Shown here piece by piece: positions 24,790-33,421 of a stretch of DNA of 51,998 nucleotides. Both the position numbers and the translations under genes were made by a program. How positions within the stretch are numbered: the first letter of the stretch is position 1; each line of letters begins with the position of its first letter. Source of the stretch: Xanthobacteraceae bacterium (GTDB lineage: Bacteria; Pseudomonadota; Alphaproteobacteria; Rhizobiales; Xanthobacteraceae). The stretch covers positions 1-51,998 of the forward strand of contig JANINJ010000025.1 of NCBI GenBank assembly GCA_024508855.1, given 5' to 3'. The notes under the pieces were generated by a model, which saw only the letters and a program-made list of their open reading frames with translations, did not search any database and was not told the origin of the DNA.

Positions 24790-26352
24790 ATGGAACAACT
24801 CAGCAGCATGGACGCCTCGTTCCTGCATTTCGAAACGCCGGAAACGCCGATGCATGTCGGCAGCCTGATGCTGTTCGAACTTCCGCAAGGCTATACCGGC
24901 GACTACTACGAGGACGTCAAGGCGGTGATCGGCAAGCGGATGCATCTATGCACGCTGTTTCACCGCAAGCTGGCGCAGATGCCTTTCGACCTGGCCAATC
25001 CGGTGTGGGTCGAGGACGACGATATCGACCTCGACTATCACGTGCGCAGCGTCACACTGCGCCGCCCGGGCACGATGGCGCAACTCGAACAGCTTATCGC
25101 GCGGCTGCACTCGACATTGCTGGATCGCAGCCGTCCGCTTTGGGAAATCTATGTGATCGACGGGCTCGAGAACGGGCAGGTCGGCTACTATACCAAGGCC
25201 CATCACAGCGGCATCGATGGCAAGGCCGGCGTCGAATTGTCGAAGGTGGTTTACGATCCTTCGCCGGAAGTGCGTGAGGTGCCTCCGCCCCGGCGCGTGC
25301 GGGGGCCGACGGCGCAACAACTCGGCGTGGCGGAGTTGCTTCAGGCCGCGGTTACCAATAGCGCACGGCAATATGCCAAGACCGCTGCACTGTTGCCAAC
25401 GGCCGTGAAGGCGCTCGGCGCCGCCGGAAACCTCGTCGCCGGACGCAGTACCAGGACGAAAGGCGACCGCGATCTGTCGCTCGGTCTCGGCCCGAAATCG
25501 ATCTTCAACGAATCGATCACCAACCAGCGGTCCTACAGCACGCTCACGGTGTCGCTTGCCGACATCAAGGCGTTGGGCAAGCGGATCGGCGGCACGGTCA
25601 ACTCGATCGTCATGGCGATGTGCAGCAGTGCCTTGCGCCGCTTCCTGCTGGAGCGTCACGAATTGCCCGAAAAAGGATTGATCGCTGCCGTTCCTGTCAG
25701 CTTGCGTTCCGCCGACGACAGCTCGATGAACAACCAGGTCTCGATGATCCGCGTCGATCTCGCTACCGACATCGCCGATCCCGCGGCGCGCTTCAAGGCC
25801 ATCCACGCCTCGTCGGAAGACGCAAAGGCCGTGGTCAGCGAGCTGAAGCCGGTGCTTGGCGCAGATATGCCGGTCTTCGGTTCACCCTGGATCATGAGCG
25901 GGCTGGCCTCGTTGTTCGGTCGCTCGGATCTGGCGAGCCGAACCCCGCCCGCAGCCAATGTCTGTATTTCCAACGTGCCCGGAATCCCGACCCCGCTCTA
26001 TCTCGCCGGGGCGCGCATGGTGCACTTCTATCCGGTCTCGATTCCCTATCACGGCATGGCCCTGAACATGACCGTGCAGAGTTATGCGGGCATGCTCGAA
26101 TTCGGCCTCACCGCCTGCCGGCGCACGCTGTCGCAGGACGAATCGTATGAACTGATCGGCTATCTGAAGGATGCGCTGCGCGAGATCGAAGCGTTGCCGA
26201 CCGTCGATGCGCCGAAGGCAGCCGAGCCTGCCGCTTCGCCCGTGAACGAACCGGGCAAGGCATCTGCAAAGAAGAAATCGGTCACCATCGGTCAGTCCGA
26301 AGCGTCTCAGGGGGATGCAGCGGCCAACGCGCCGTCGCCTCGGATCGAATAG
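24790..26352 (+). CDS. WS/DGAT wax ester synthase / diacylglycerol acyltransferase
   Basis: A 520-residue acyltransferase making wax esters or triacylglycerol from acyl-CoA. The N-terminal LSSMDASFLHFETPETPMHVGSL and the active-site HHxxxDG motif (HHSGIDG, residues 138-144) are diagnostic. The C-terminal domain carries SNVPGIPTPLYLAGARM and a YHGMALNMTVQSYAG segment. The last 50 residues are a charged, alanine- and lysine-rich tail not needed for the fold. The ATG at 24790 is preceded by GGAGGGG. With the acyl-CoA ligase, phasin and hydrolase it forms a coherent storage-lipid set. Some relatives are promiscuous, so the end product (wax, triacylglycerol or other ester) is unknown. Confidence 0.9.
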   Translation: MEQLSSMDASFLHFETPETPMHVGSLMLFELPQGYTGDYYEDVKAVIGKRMHLCTLFHRKLAQMPFDLANPVWVEDDDIDLDYHVRSVTLRRPGTMAQLEQLIARLHSTLLDRSRPLWEIYVIDGLENGQVGYYTKAHHSGIDGKAGVELSKVVYDPSPEVREVPPPRRVRGPTAQQLGVAELLQAAVTNSARQYAKTAALLPTAVKALGAAGNLVAGRSTRTKGDRDLSLGLGPKSIFNESITNQRSYSTLTVSLADIKALGKRIGGTVNSIVMAMCSSALRRFLLERHELPEKGLIAAVPVSLRSADDSSMNNQVSMIRVDLATDIADPAARFKAIHASSEDAKAVVSELKPVLGADMPVFGSPWIMSGLASLFGRSDLASRTPPAANVCISNVPGIPTPLYLAGARMVHFYPVSIPYHGMALNMTVQSYAGMLEFGLTACRRTLSQDESYELIGYLKDALREIEALPTVDAPKAAEPAASPVNEPGKASAKKKSVTIGQSEASQGDAAANAPSPRIE

Positions 26353-26405
26353 CCAAAGTCAATCCAAGGCCGCGAGCCTAAAAAATATTCTGGAGGGGAG
26401 CGAAC

Positions 26406-27755
26406 ATGCATCCAACGACGACGAGCAGCGTGTCTCATGCGCTAGCCGAAAGCCCGGCACTCAAGGCGGTGTTCTCGAAGATCAACTGGCGTCTCATCCC
26501 TTTGCTGTTGATTGCGTATATGGTCGCGTATCTCGATCGCATCAACATCGGATATGCGCAGCTGCAGATGAAGCAGACGTTGCCGTTCAGCGATGCGGTT
26601 TACGGGCTGGGTGCGGGCATCTTCTTCATTGGTTATTTTCTGTTCGAAGTGCCGAGCAATCTCCTTCTGGAAAAGATCGGTGCACGCAAGACCCTGCTGC
26701 GCATCATGGTGCTATGGGGCATCGCCGCCGTCGCCATGATGTTCGTGTCGACGCCCACGCAATTCTATGTCGTGCGTTTCCTGCTGGGTGCGTTCGAGGC
26801 AGGTTTCTTTCCAGGTGTCATTCTCTATTTCACTTACTGGTATCCCTCGGTGCGCCGCGGCCAGGTGATTGCGATCTTCATGTCGGCAACCACCATCGTG
26901 TCCGTCATTGCAGGACCGCTCTGCGGCGGAATCCTGAAATATTTCGACGGCGTGAGCGGCCTGCATGGCTGGCAGTGGCTTTTCATCGTGCAAGGGCTGC
27001 CGGCGGTCATCCTCGGCTTCCTGGTTTATGTCCTTCTGGAGGACAGGCCTGCCGATGCGAGCTGGCTCTCGCAGGACGAGAAGCGATTGCTCGATGACCG
27101 GATGAAGAACGACGTGAAGGATGTCGAAGGCGAGCCCTCCGGCACGTTCGGGCAAATGCTTCGCGATCCGAAGGTCTACGTATTGTCGCTGGTTTATTTC
27201 CTTCTGCTGGGTGCGACCTACACGATGGTGTTCTGGTTGCCGACGCTGATTCAGAGCTGGGGCGTGAAGGATCTGTTCCTGATCGGCATTTACGCCGCGA
27301 TCCCCAATGCGGTGGGCGTCATCGGCATGATCCTGATCGGCCGCAATTCGGACAAGTGGCACGAGCGCCGATGGCACTTTGCGGCCTGCGTGGTGATTGC
27401 TGCGGTCGGTCTTTTTGCCACCACCTTGCTCCAGGGCAATCTGGTGGCATCCGTTCTCGCGCTGTCGTTCGCCGTTATCGGGATTGCCTCGGCGACGCCG
27501 ATCTTCTTTGCGCTGATCAGCGAATATCTGTCTGCCGGCGCCGCCGCCGGCGGTCTCGCGCTTATCAGCAGCCTCGGCAACCTCGGTCCGGCCGTGAGCC
27601 CGTCGATCAACGGGTTCATCGTGAAGAACACGGGCGACAATATCTACAGCATGTACTTCGTCATGGCGCTCTATGTGCTGTCGGGTCTGCTGCTGTTGTT
27701 CACGATCCGGTCGGCCCTGACAGTGCGCACGCCGATGGCGGCCCCTGCGCACTGA
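26406..27755 (+). CDS. MFS transporter, anion:cation symporter type
   Basis: A 449-residue major facilitator with about 12 hydrophobic segments. The segment YMVAYLDRINIGYAQLQM near residue 45 is the A-motif region typical of the anion:cation symporter (ACS) family, which includes tartrate and phthalate carriers. FFPGVILYFTYWYPSVRRGQ is the matching mid-domain loop. A GGAGGGG ribosome site precedes the ATG at 26406. It lies 53 bases after WS/DGAT, on the same strand, but need not belong functionally to the lipid genes. Substrate is probably an organic anion. Confidence 0.82.
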   Translation: MHPTTTSSVSHALAESPALKAVFSKINWRLIPLLLIAYMVAYLDRINIGYAQLQMKQTLPFSDAVYGLGAGIFFIGYFLFEVPSNLLLEKIGARKTLLRIMVLWGIAAVAMMFVSTPTQFYVVRFLLGAFEAGFFPGVILYFTYWYPSVRRGQVIAIFMSATTIVSVIAGPLCGGILKYFDGVSGLHGWQWLFIVQGLPAVILGFLVYVLLEDRPADASWLSQDEKRLLDDRMKNDVKDVEGEPSGTFGQMLRDPKVYVLSLVYFLLLGATYTMVFWLPTLIQSWGVKDLFLIGIYAAIPNAVGVIGMILIGRNSDKWHERRWHFAACVVIAAVGLFATTLLQGNLVASVLALSFAVIGIASATPIFFALISEYLSAGAAAGGLALISSLGNLGPAVSPSINGFIVKNTGDNIYSMYFVMALYVLSGLLLLFTIRSALTVRTPMAAPAH

Positions 27756-27773
27756 CGTCGCCCCATCCTCGGT

Positions 27774-27796
27774 GTCGTCCCCGCGCAGGCGGGGAC
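27774..27796. repeat. Short dispersed palindromic repeat (GTCGTCCCCGCGCAGG type)
   Basis: A copy of the element GTCGTCCCCGCGCAGGCGGGGAC, whose arms GTCCCCGC and GCGGGGAC pair around GCAG-type centre bases. The same core occurs at 47833-47869, 48767-48803 and, inverted, at 48859-48898. It lies just after the transporter stop, where it could also form a terminator-like hairpin. Confidence 0.75.
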
Positions 27797-27934
27797 GATA
27801 CCGTGCGCGTGGCGCGGATGGCGCGAAGCTGAATCGCAAACCATCCTTTCAGCTAGCCCGAGGAGGCGAATCGCGCTTCCGCACGCGCGTCACTTGGCAT
27901 AAAGACACCGCAACTTTTCTTTGCGTGTGTGGAT

Positions 27935-29557
27935 ATGATTCGTCTCGACAACATCAGTAAGCAGAACGGCCATCAGATTCTCTTCATCGAAGCCTCCGCG
28001 GCGCTTCTGCCGGGGGAAAAGGTGGGCCTCGTTGGACCCAACGGGGCCGGCAAGACCACGCTTTTTCGGATGATCACGGGTCAGGAACTTCCGGACGAAG
28101 GCCAGGTAGCTGTCGATCGGGGCGTAACCGTCGGCTACTTCAGCCAGGATGTCGGCGAGATGTCGGGCCGCAGTGCGGCCGCCGAGGTGATGGACGGGGC
28201 CGGTCCCGTCAGCGCGGTTGCGATCGAATTGAAGGAACTCGAAGCCGCGATGGGAGATCCGGATCGCGCGGATGAGATGGAAACCATCATCGAGCGCTAC
28301 GGCGAAGTTCAGGCTCGCTTCGAGGAACTGGACGGCTACGCACTGGAGGGGCGGGCGCGTGAAGTGCTCGCAGGATTGAGCTTCAGCCAGGAAATGATGG
28401 ACGGCGACGTCGGCGCATTGTCCGGCGGCTGGAAGATGCGCGTTGCGCTGGCCCGCATTCTGCTGATGCGTCCGGATGTCATGTTGCTGGACGAGCCGAG
28501 TAACCATCTCGATCTCGAAAGCCTGATCTGGCTGGAGCAATTCCTGAAAGGGTACGAGGGCGCGCTGTTGATGACTTCGCACGATCGCGAGTTCATGAAC
28601 CGCATCGTCAACAAGGTGGTGGAGATCGACGGCGGTACGCTGACGACCTATTCGGGCAATTACGAATTCTATGCGCAGCAGCGGGCCCTGAACGAAAAAC
28701 AGCAGCAGGCCCAGTTCGAACGTCAGCAGGCGATGCTTGCGAAGGAGATCAAGTTCATCGAACGCTTCAAGGCGCGCGCTTCCCACGCTGCACAAGTGCA
28801 GAGCCGGGTGAAAAAGCTGGACAAGATCGAACGTGTCGAGCCGCCCAGGCGCCGCCAGACCGTATTGTTCGAATTTCTGCCGGCGCCGCGTTCCGGTGAA
28901 GACGTGGTCAGCCTGAAAAACGTGCACAAGGGTTACGGCAGCCGCAGCATCTATGAGGGGCTGGATTTCCACGTCCGCCGCAAGGAGCGCTGGTGCGTCA
29001 TGGGCATCAACGGCGCAGGCAAATCGACGTTGCTGAAACTCGTCGCCGGCTCGACGGAGCCGGACGATGGCACGGTGACATTGGGCGGCAGCGTGAAGAT
29101 GGGTTACTTTGCGCAACACGCCATGGATCTATTGGACGGCGAACGCACCGTGTTCCAATCGCTGGAAGACTCGTTCCCGCAGGCAGGGCAGGGCTCGCTG
29201 CGCGCATTGGCTGGATGTTTCGGATTCTCCGGCGACGATGTCGAGAAGAAATGCCGGGTGCTGTCGGGCGGCGAGAAAGCGCGGCTGGTGATGGCGAAAA
29301 TGCTTTACGATCCGCCCAATTTCCTGGTGCTGGATGAACCCACCAACCATCTCGACATGGCAACGAAGGAAATGCTGATCGCGGCATTATCCGAATACGA
29401 AGGCACCATGCTGTTCGTTTCGCATGACCGGCACTTCCTTGCGGAATTGTCCAATCGGGTGCTGGAGCTGACGCCCGAGGGCATCCATCAATACGGCGGT
29501 GGATACACGGAGTATGTGGCGCGCACCGGGGTCGAGGCACCCGGCCTGCGCAGTTGA
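27935..29557 (+). CDS. ABC-F family ATPase (YbiT-like)
   Basis: A 540-residue soluble protein with two ABC domains and no membrane segments, characteristic of ABC-F proteins, which act on ribosomes. Walker A motifs are GPNGAGKTT (residues 34-42) and GINGAGKST (357-365). Signatures are LSGGWKMRVALARILL and LSGGEKARLVMAKMLY. Both halves carry DEPSNHLD / DEPTNHLD, the ABC-F hallmark. The inter-domain linker (RALNEKQQQAQFERQQAMLAKEIKF onward) is lysine/glutamine-rich and helical. Of the E. coli ABC-F members it looks most like YbiT. The ATG at 27935 begins the homology; a GTG two codons upstream is possible. It appears monocistronic. Confidence 0.88.
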   Translation: MIRLDNISKQNGHQILFIEASAALLPGEKVGLVGPNGAGKTTLFRMITGQELPDEGQVAVDRGVTVGYFSQDVGEMSGRSAAAEVMDGAGPVSAVAIELKELEAAMGDPDRADEMETIIERYGEVQARFEELDGYALEGRAREVLAGLSFSQEMMDGDVGALSGGWKMRVALARILLMRPDVMLLDEPSNHLDLESLIWLEQFLKGYEGALLMTSHDREFMNRIVNKVVEIDGGTLTTYSGNYEFYAQQRALNEKQQQAQFERQQAMLAKEIKFIERFKARASHAAQVQSRVKKLDKIERVEPPRRRQTVLFEFLPAPRSGEDVVSLKNVHKGYGSRSIYEGLDFHVRRKERWCVMGINGAGKSTLLKLVAGSTEPDDGTVTLGGSVKMGYFAQHAMDLLDGERTVFQSLEDSFPQAGQGSLRALAGCFGFSGDDVEKKCRVLSGGEKARLVMAKMLYDPPNFLVLDEPTNHLDMATKEMLIAALSEYEGTMLFVSHDRHFLAELSNRVLELTPEGIHQYGGGYTEYVARTGVEAPGLRS

Positions 29558-29584
29558 GGCGGTCGATTAAGCCGAGGCCCGCGA

Positions 29585-30025
29585 TCAGGCCGTCCCCGAT
29601 GATGCAACACCGCGGAGGTCGGTCATCGTCTCCGCCGCGCGTCGCTTCTTCGCGGCTTCGAAGCCGTGCATGCCGAACTGCCACTGCATGCCGACAATGG
29701 CGCCCTTGACCGGCTGCAGCAGGGCCAGCGAACTCACCAGCGTCAGCGGCAGCCATATCAAGGCCTGCAGCCAGTAGGGCGGAGCGTAGGCGGTTTCGAC
29801 CGCGAGAATCAGCGGAACGATAACGTGTCCGACGGCGACGATGACGAGATAGGCCGGCAAATCGTCGGCGCGATGGAGATGAAATTCCTCGCCGCACGTC
29901 TCGCAGTGATCGGCCACCTTGAGAAAACGGCCGAACAGCCGTCCCTCTCCGCAGTGCGGGCACTTGCCGCGAAACCCACGGCCCATCGCCTGGGCCAGCG
30001 AAACCTGATGCGTTTCTGTCGTCAT
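29585..30025 (-). CDS. DUF983 family membrane protein
   Basis: A 146-residue protein of the DUF983 family, of unknown function and common in alphaproteobacteria. Two zinc-ribbon-like pairs are visible, CPHCGEGRLF near residue 22 and CETCGEEF near residue 43. They are followed by two hydrophobic segments: LVIVAVGHVIVPLILAV and LQALIWLPLTLVSSLALL. The C-terminus is cytoplasmic-looking and basic. The ATG at 30025 begins the homology. It is divergent from a MocR-type regulator across 72 bases. Confidence 0.85.
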   Translation of the reverse strand: MTTETHQVSLAQAMGRGFRGKCPHCGEGRLFGRFLKVADHCETCGEEFHLHRADDLPAYLVIVAVGHVIVPLILAVETAYAPPYWLQALIWLPLTLVSSLALLQPVKGAIVGMQWQFGMHGFEAAKKRRAAETMTDLRGVASSGTA

Positions 30026-30043
30026 GACCGTTCTCCTTGCGTG

Positions 30044-30070
30044 ATCCATACAATAGTGGTCTGGATACAA
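30044..30070. promoter_or_regulatory. ATACAA direct repeats / ATCCA-TGGAT dyad upstream of MocR-type regulator
   Basis: ATACAA occurs at 30048-30053 and 30065-30070 (17 bp apart), and ATCCA at 30044-30048 is the complement of TGGAT at 30062-30066. Regulators of the MocR/GabR family typically bind direct repeats, often near their own divergent promoter, so this is a likely site for the gene at 30098. Confidence 0.4.
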
Positions 30071-30097
30071 ACAATCAAAACGATTTGGTCGAATTGC

Positions 30098-31474
30098 ATG
30101 GATTGGAACCCTACAATCTCCGAAGCGACGGGTCCGTTGTATCTGCGGATCGTTGACGCGTTGTCGTCGGATATTACGAGCGGGCGTCTGGTTCGGGGCC
30201 AGCAGCTTCCGACCCATCGCGCTCTGGCCAAAACACTCGATGTCGATTTGACGACGGTGACGCGGGCCTATGCGGAAGCGCGGCGACGCGGGCTGCTCGA
30301 CGCGCACGTTGGGCAGGGGACTTTCGTTTCGGAAACCAGCGCCCGATCGGCGGCCGATATTTCGCATCAGGTCAAGATCGACCTTTCGATGAACGTGCCA
30401 CCGCATCCGGTCGAAGCCAATCTGGACGGCCGCATCATGCAGGGGCTGGCCGCACTCCAGAACCATTCGGGGCTGACCGCGTTCCTGAGCTATCAGCAGC
30501 CCGGCGGCAGCGATGAGGAGCGAGCGACCGCGGCCGAATGGCTGCGGCGTCGCGTTTCATTTGCCAGTGCCGATCGCTTGATCGTTTACCCCGGCACCCA
30601 GGCCATCCTTTTCAACGTGCTGCTGTCGCTGACATCACCGGGCGACGTGGTGCTGACGGAAGAAATGACGTTTCCAGGCATGAAGGCCGCCGCGGCGAAG
30701 CTCGGGGTTAGGCTCGTTGGCGTGGCAATGGACTCCGAGGGCATTCAGCCGGATGCGCTGAAAAGCGCGTGCCGCCTGCACAAGCCCAAAGCGGTCTACC
30801 TCATTCCGACGCTGCACAATCCGACGACCGCGACGCTGTCGCCGTCACGACGCAAGGCGATTGCCGCGATCATTCGCGCCAACGGGGCGTTCCTGATCGA
30901 GGACGACGCTTATGGATGGCTCGATCCGTCCGCGTCGCCGATCGCCAACCTTATCCCGGAACGAAGTTATCTTGCGGTCAGCCTGTCGAAGTGCATCGCA
31001 CCGGCATTGCGGGTTGCCTATCTGCTGGTGCCGGACGCGACTTCGGAACAGGTCATGCGGAGCAGCCTGCAAGCGACCATGCAGATGCCGCCGCCGCTGA
31101 TGGTGGCGCTGGTAACGCACTGGATCAGATCGGGCGTTGCCGACCAAATCGTCGCCGCCATTCGCGATGAGGCGCGCGGGCGACAACAGTTGGCGGCCCG
31201 GATTTTGAAGGGGGCGTCGTTCGCAGCGCAGCCGAACGGACATCATGTGTGGCTGTCGCTGCCGCGGCAATGGAATTGCAGCGATTTCGTTGCGCGTGTC
31301 CTGCGCGATGGCCTTGCAGTGGTTGGAGGCGAGGCTTTCGCAGTGCAGGGCGCCGCGCCCCATGCCGTGCGCGTATCGCTCGGCGCGGCCCGCAATCGCG
31401 CGGAACTTGGCCAGGCGCTACATCTTCTCGCCAATGCGTTGAAATCGCCGGCTTCGTCGGTTCAGATCGTCTGA
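30098..31474 (+). CDS. MocR-type GntR-aminotransferase regulator
   Basis: A 458-residue transcription factor. Residues 1-75 are a GntR winged helix (LYLRIVDALSSDITSGRLVRGQQLPTHRALAKTLDVDLTTVTRAYAEARRRG). The remainder is a class I aminotransferase-fold domain with NPTTATLSP and the PLP-lysine in YLAVSLSKCIAPALRVAYLL. MocR-type proteins use pyridoxal phosphate or its amino-acid adducts as effector. The ATG at 30098 begins the GntR homology; the open frame upstream is antisense to DUF983 and not coding. It is divergent from DUF983. Whether it senses PLP or an amino compound cannot be told. Confidence 0.85.
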   Translation: MDWNPTISEATGPLYLRIVDALSSDITSGRLVRGQQLPTHRALAKTLDVDLTTVTRAYAEARRRGLLDAHVGQGTFVSETSARSAADISHQVKIDLSMNVPPHPVEANLDGRIMQGLAALQNHSGLTAFLSYQQPGGSDEERATAAEWLRRRVSFASADRLIVYPGTQAILFNVLLSLTSPGDVVLTEEMTFPGMKAAAAKLGVRLVGVAMDSEGIQPDALKSACRLHKPKAVYLIPTLHNPTTATLSPSRRKAIAAIIRANGAFLIEDDAYGWLDPSASPIANLIPERSYLAVSLSKCIAPALRVAYLLVPDATSEQVMRSSLQATMQMPPPLMVALVTHWIRSGVADQIVAAIRDEARGRQQLAARILKGASFAAQPNGHHVWLSLPRQWNCSDFVARVLRDGLAVVGGEAFAVQGAAPHAVRVSLGAARNRAELGQALHLLANALKSPASSVQIV

Positions 31475-31598
31475 TCTGCATTGCGGAAACGCAGGGGCGT
31501 ACTCTCCGATATCTTGCGCTGACGCATACAATCGTGCCTTAAATCCGTATCGGAGGAAGCCCGGCATCGCCGGTTAACAAAGAAAAAGGCAGTTCGAA

Positions 31599-32444
31599 AT
31601 GCCGCATGTCGATGCACAAGGCGCCCGGCTCTATGTCCAGGAAACGGGCCGGGGATACCCGATCATATTCGTGCACGAATTCGGTGCCGATCACCGCGAA
31701 TGGGAAACGCAGGTGCGCTATTTTTCGCGCGCCTATCGCTGCATCACCTACAATGCGCGCGGCTATCCGCCGAGCGATGTGCCGGAAGACCCGGAGCTTT
31801 ATGGCTGGGAATTTTCCGTCGAGGATATCGCCGCCGTCATGCGCGGCACCGGCATCGATCGCGCGCATGTCGTCGGGCTGAGCATGGGCGGCTACGCCGC
31901 CTTGCAGTTCGGGTTGCGTTATCCCGGGAAGGCGAGCGCCATCGTTGCCGCCGGGGCCGGTTCGGGCTCGCCGCCCGCGCTGCGCGACGCATGGATGAAG
32001 GAAACGCCCATATTCGCGCGCGGTTTTCTCGAGCGTGGCATGGATGCGATGGCGCAGGAAATGGGGCATAGTCCGACGCGCATTCAACTCAAGCACAAGG
32101 ATCCGCACGGTTGGCAGGATTTCGTCGATCATCTGAGCGAGCATTCGCCGCGCGGCATGACCAACACGATGATGCGCTATCAGACGTTGCGGCCATCGTT
32201 GCACGATTTTCAAGAGCAGTTCGCGCGAATGGCTGTTCCGGTGCTGCTCGCCGTTGGCGATGAGGATGAGCCGTGCATAGATACCAATCTGATGCTGAAG
32301 GCGGCGTTGCCAAATGCCGGACTTTGGATCTGCCCCAACACCGGCCACGCGATCAATCTGGAGGAGCCCGCGGCTTTCAACGCACAGGTGGAGCAATTCT
32401 TCAGCGCGGTCGAGCGCGATAGCTGGCGTCGGGGATTTGGTTGA
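31599..32444 (+). CDS. Alpha/beta fold hydrolase
   Basis: A 281-residue alpha/beta hydrolase. The nucleophile is Ser95 in GLSMGG, the oxyanion region is IIFVHEFGADHREWETQV, the acid lies in AVGDEDEPC, and the His in CPNTGHAINLEEP. These are features of ring-cleavage-product or enol-lactone hydrolases and haloperoxidase-like esterases. It lies 46 bases upstream of an intradiol dioxygenase, so it plausibly acts on that enzyme's product or on an ester precursor. No signal peptide is visible. Confidence 0.8.
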   Translation: MPHVDAQGARLYVQETGRGYPIIFVHEFGADHREWETQVRYFSRAYRCITYNARGYPPSDVPEDPELYGWEFSVEDIAAVMRGTGIDRAHVVGLSMGGYAALQFGLRYPGKASAIVAAGAGSGSPPALRDAWMKETPIFARGFLERGMDAMAQEMGHSPTRIQLKHKDPHGWQDFVDHLSEHSPRGMTNTMMRYQTLRPSLHDFQEQFARMAVPVLLAVGDEDEPCIDTNLMLKAALPNAGLWICPNTGHAINLEEPAAFNAQVEQFFSAVERDSWRRGFG

Positions 32445-32490
32445 GTTTTTGGCGGGAGCGTAACGGGTCCGTTTTAACCGGAGAGGTCTC

Positions 32491-33375
32491 ATGCGTAACT
32501 TCAGCGAGACGACAATCACAGATGCGGTCCTGGAGCGGATTCAGGACACCGGAAATCCCCGCATCAAGCAAATCAATGAAGCGTTGGTTCGGCACTTGCA
32601 CGCCTTTGTGCGCGAAGTCAGGCCGACCCAGAAGGAATGGGAGCAGGGAATCGATTTTCTGACCCGCACCGGGCACATGTGCAACGACAAGCGCCAGGAA
32701 TTCATCCTGCTGTCGGATACTTTGGGCGCATCGATGCTCGTCGACGTTATCAATCACGGCGCGCAAAAAGGTGTCACCGAGACGACGGTGCTGGGCCCGT
32801 TCTTCGTGGAGGCGGCGCCGGACAAGGCGCTCGGCGACGATATCTCCGGCGGCATGGTCGGCGATCCGATGATCGTCACCGGTTCGGTCTCATCTCCGGA
32901 CGGCAAGCCGATCGCCAATGCGACGATCGACGTCTGGCATTCCGATGACGACGGCTACTATGACGTACAGCAACTCGACAAGATCGGCGATCTTGCGATG
33001 CGGGCGAGATTTCATGCCGACCAGAACGGCCAGTTCCGGTTCTGGTCGATCAAGCCTGCCGCCTATCCTGTGCCGCATGACGGCCCGACCGGCGAAATGC
33101 TGGAAGCGCAAGGCCGGCATCCATGGCGGCCGGCACATGTTCATTTCATGATTTCGGCGCCAGGCTACGAGCAACTGGTGACTCACGTTTTCGTAGCCGG
33201 CGACAAATACCTCGATTCCGACGTGGTGTTTGGCGTCAAGGACAGTCTGATCCGCGAGTTCGTCAGACACGAGCCCGGTCAGGCGCCCGACGGCCGAACG
33301 CAGAACACGCCGTACTACCATCTCAACTATGACTTCGGTCTGAAACCCGACAAGGCCGCGTCGCGCGCGGCTTGA
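32491..33375 (+). CDS. Intradiol ring-cleavage dioxygenase (hydroxyquinol/catechol 1,2-dioxygenase type)
   Basis: A 294-residue non-heme Fe(III) dioxygenase that opens catechol-type rings between the hydroxyls. All four iron ligands are found with the spacing of catechol 1,2-dioxygenase: Tyr156, Tyr192, His216 and His218 (the reference enzyme has Tyr164, Tyr200, His224 and His226). The N-terminal helical domain (QEFILLSDTLGASMLVDVINHG) and TTVLGPFFVEAAP are as in the hydroxyquinol branch, which I favour without being certain. A good ribosome site GAGAGG precedes the ATG at 32491. The upstream hydrolase is on the same strand. Confidence 0.88.
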   Translation: MRNFSETTITDAVLERIQDTGNPRIKQINEALVRHLHAFVREVRPTQKEWEQGIDFLTRTGHMCNDKRQEFILLSDTLGASMLVDVINHGAQKGVTETTVLGPFFVEAAPDKALGDDISGGMVGDPMIVTGSVSSPDGKPIANATIDVWHSDDDGYYDVQQLDKIGDLAMRARFHADQNGQFRFWSIKPAAYPVPHDGPTGEMLEAQGRHPWRPAHVHFMISAPGYEQLVTHVFVAGDKYLDSDVVFGVKDSLIREFVRHEPGQAPDGRTQNTPYYHLNYDFGLKPDKAASRAA

Positions 33376-33421
33376 GATCGGGCAGGTCCGAGAGACAAAC
33401 GACTTGGCTTTCGTTGCGGTC

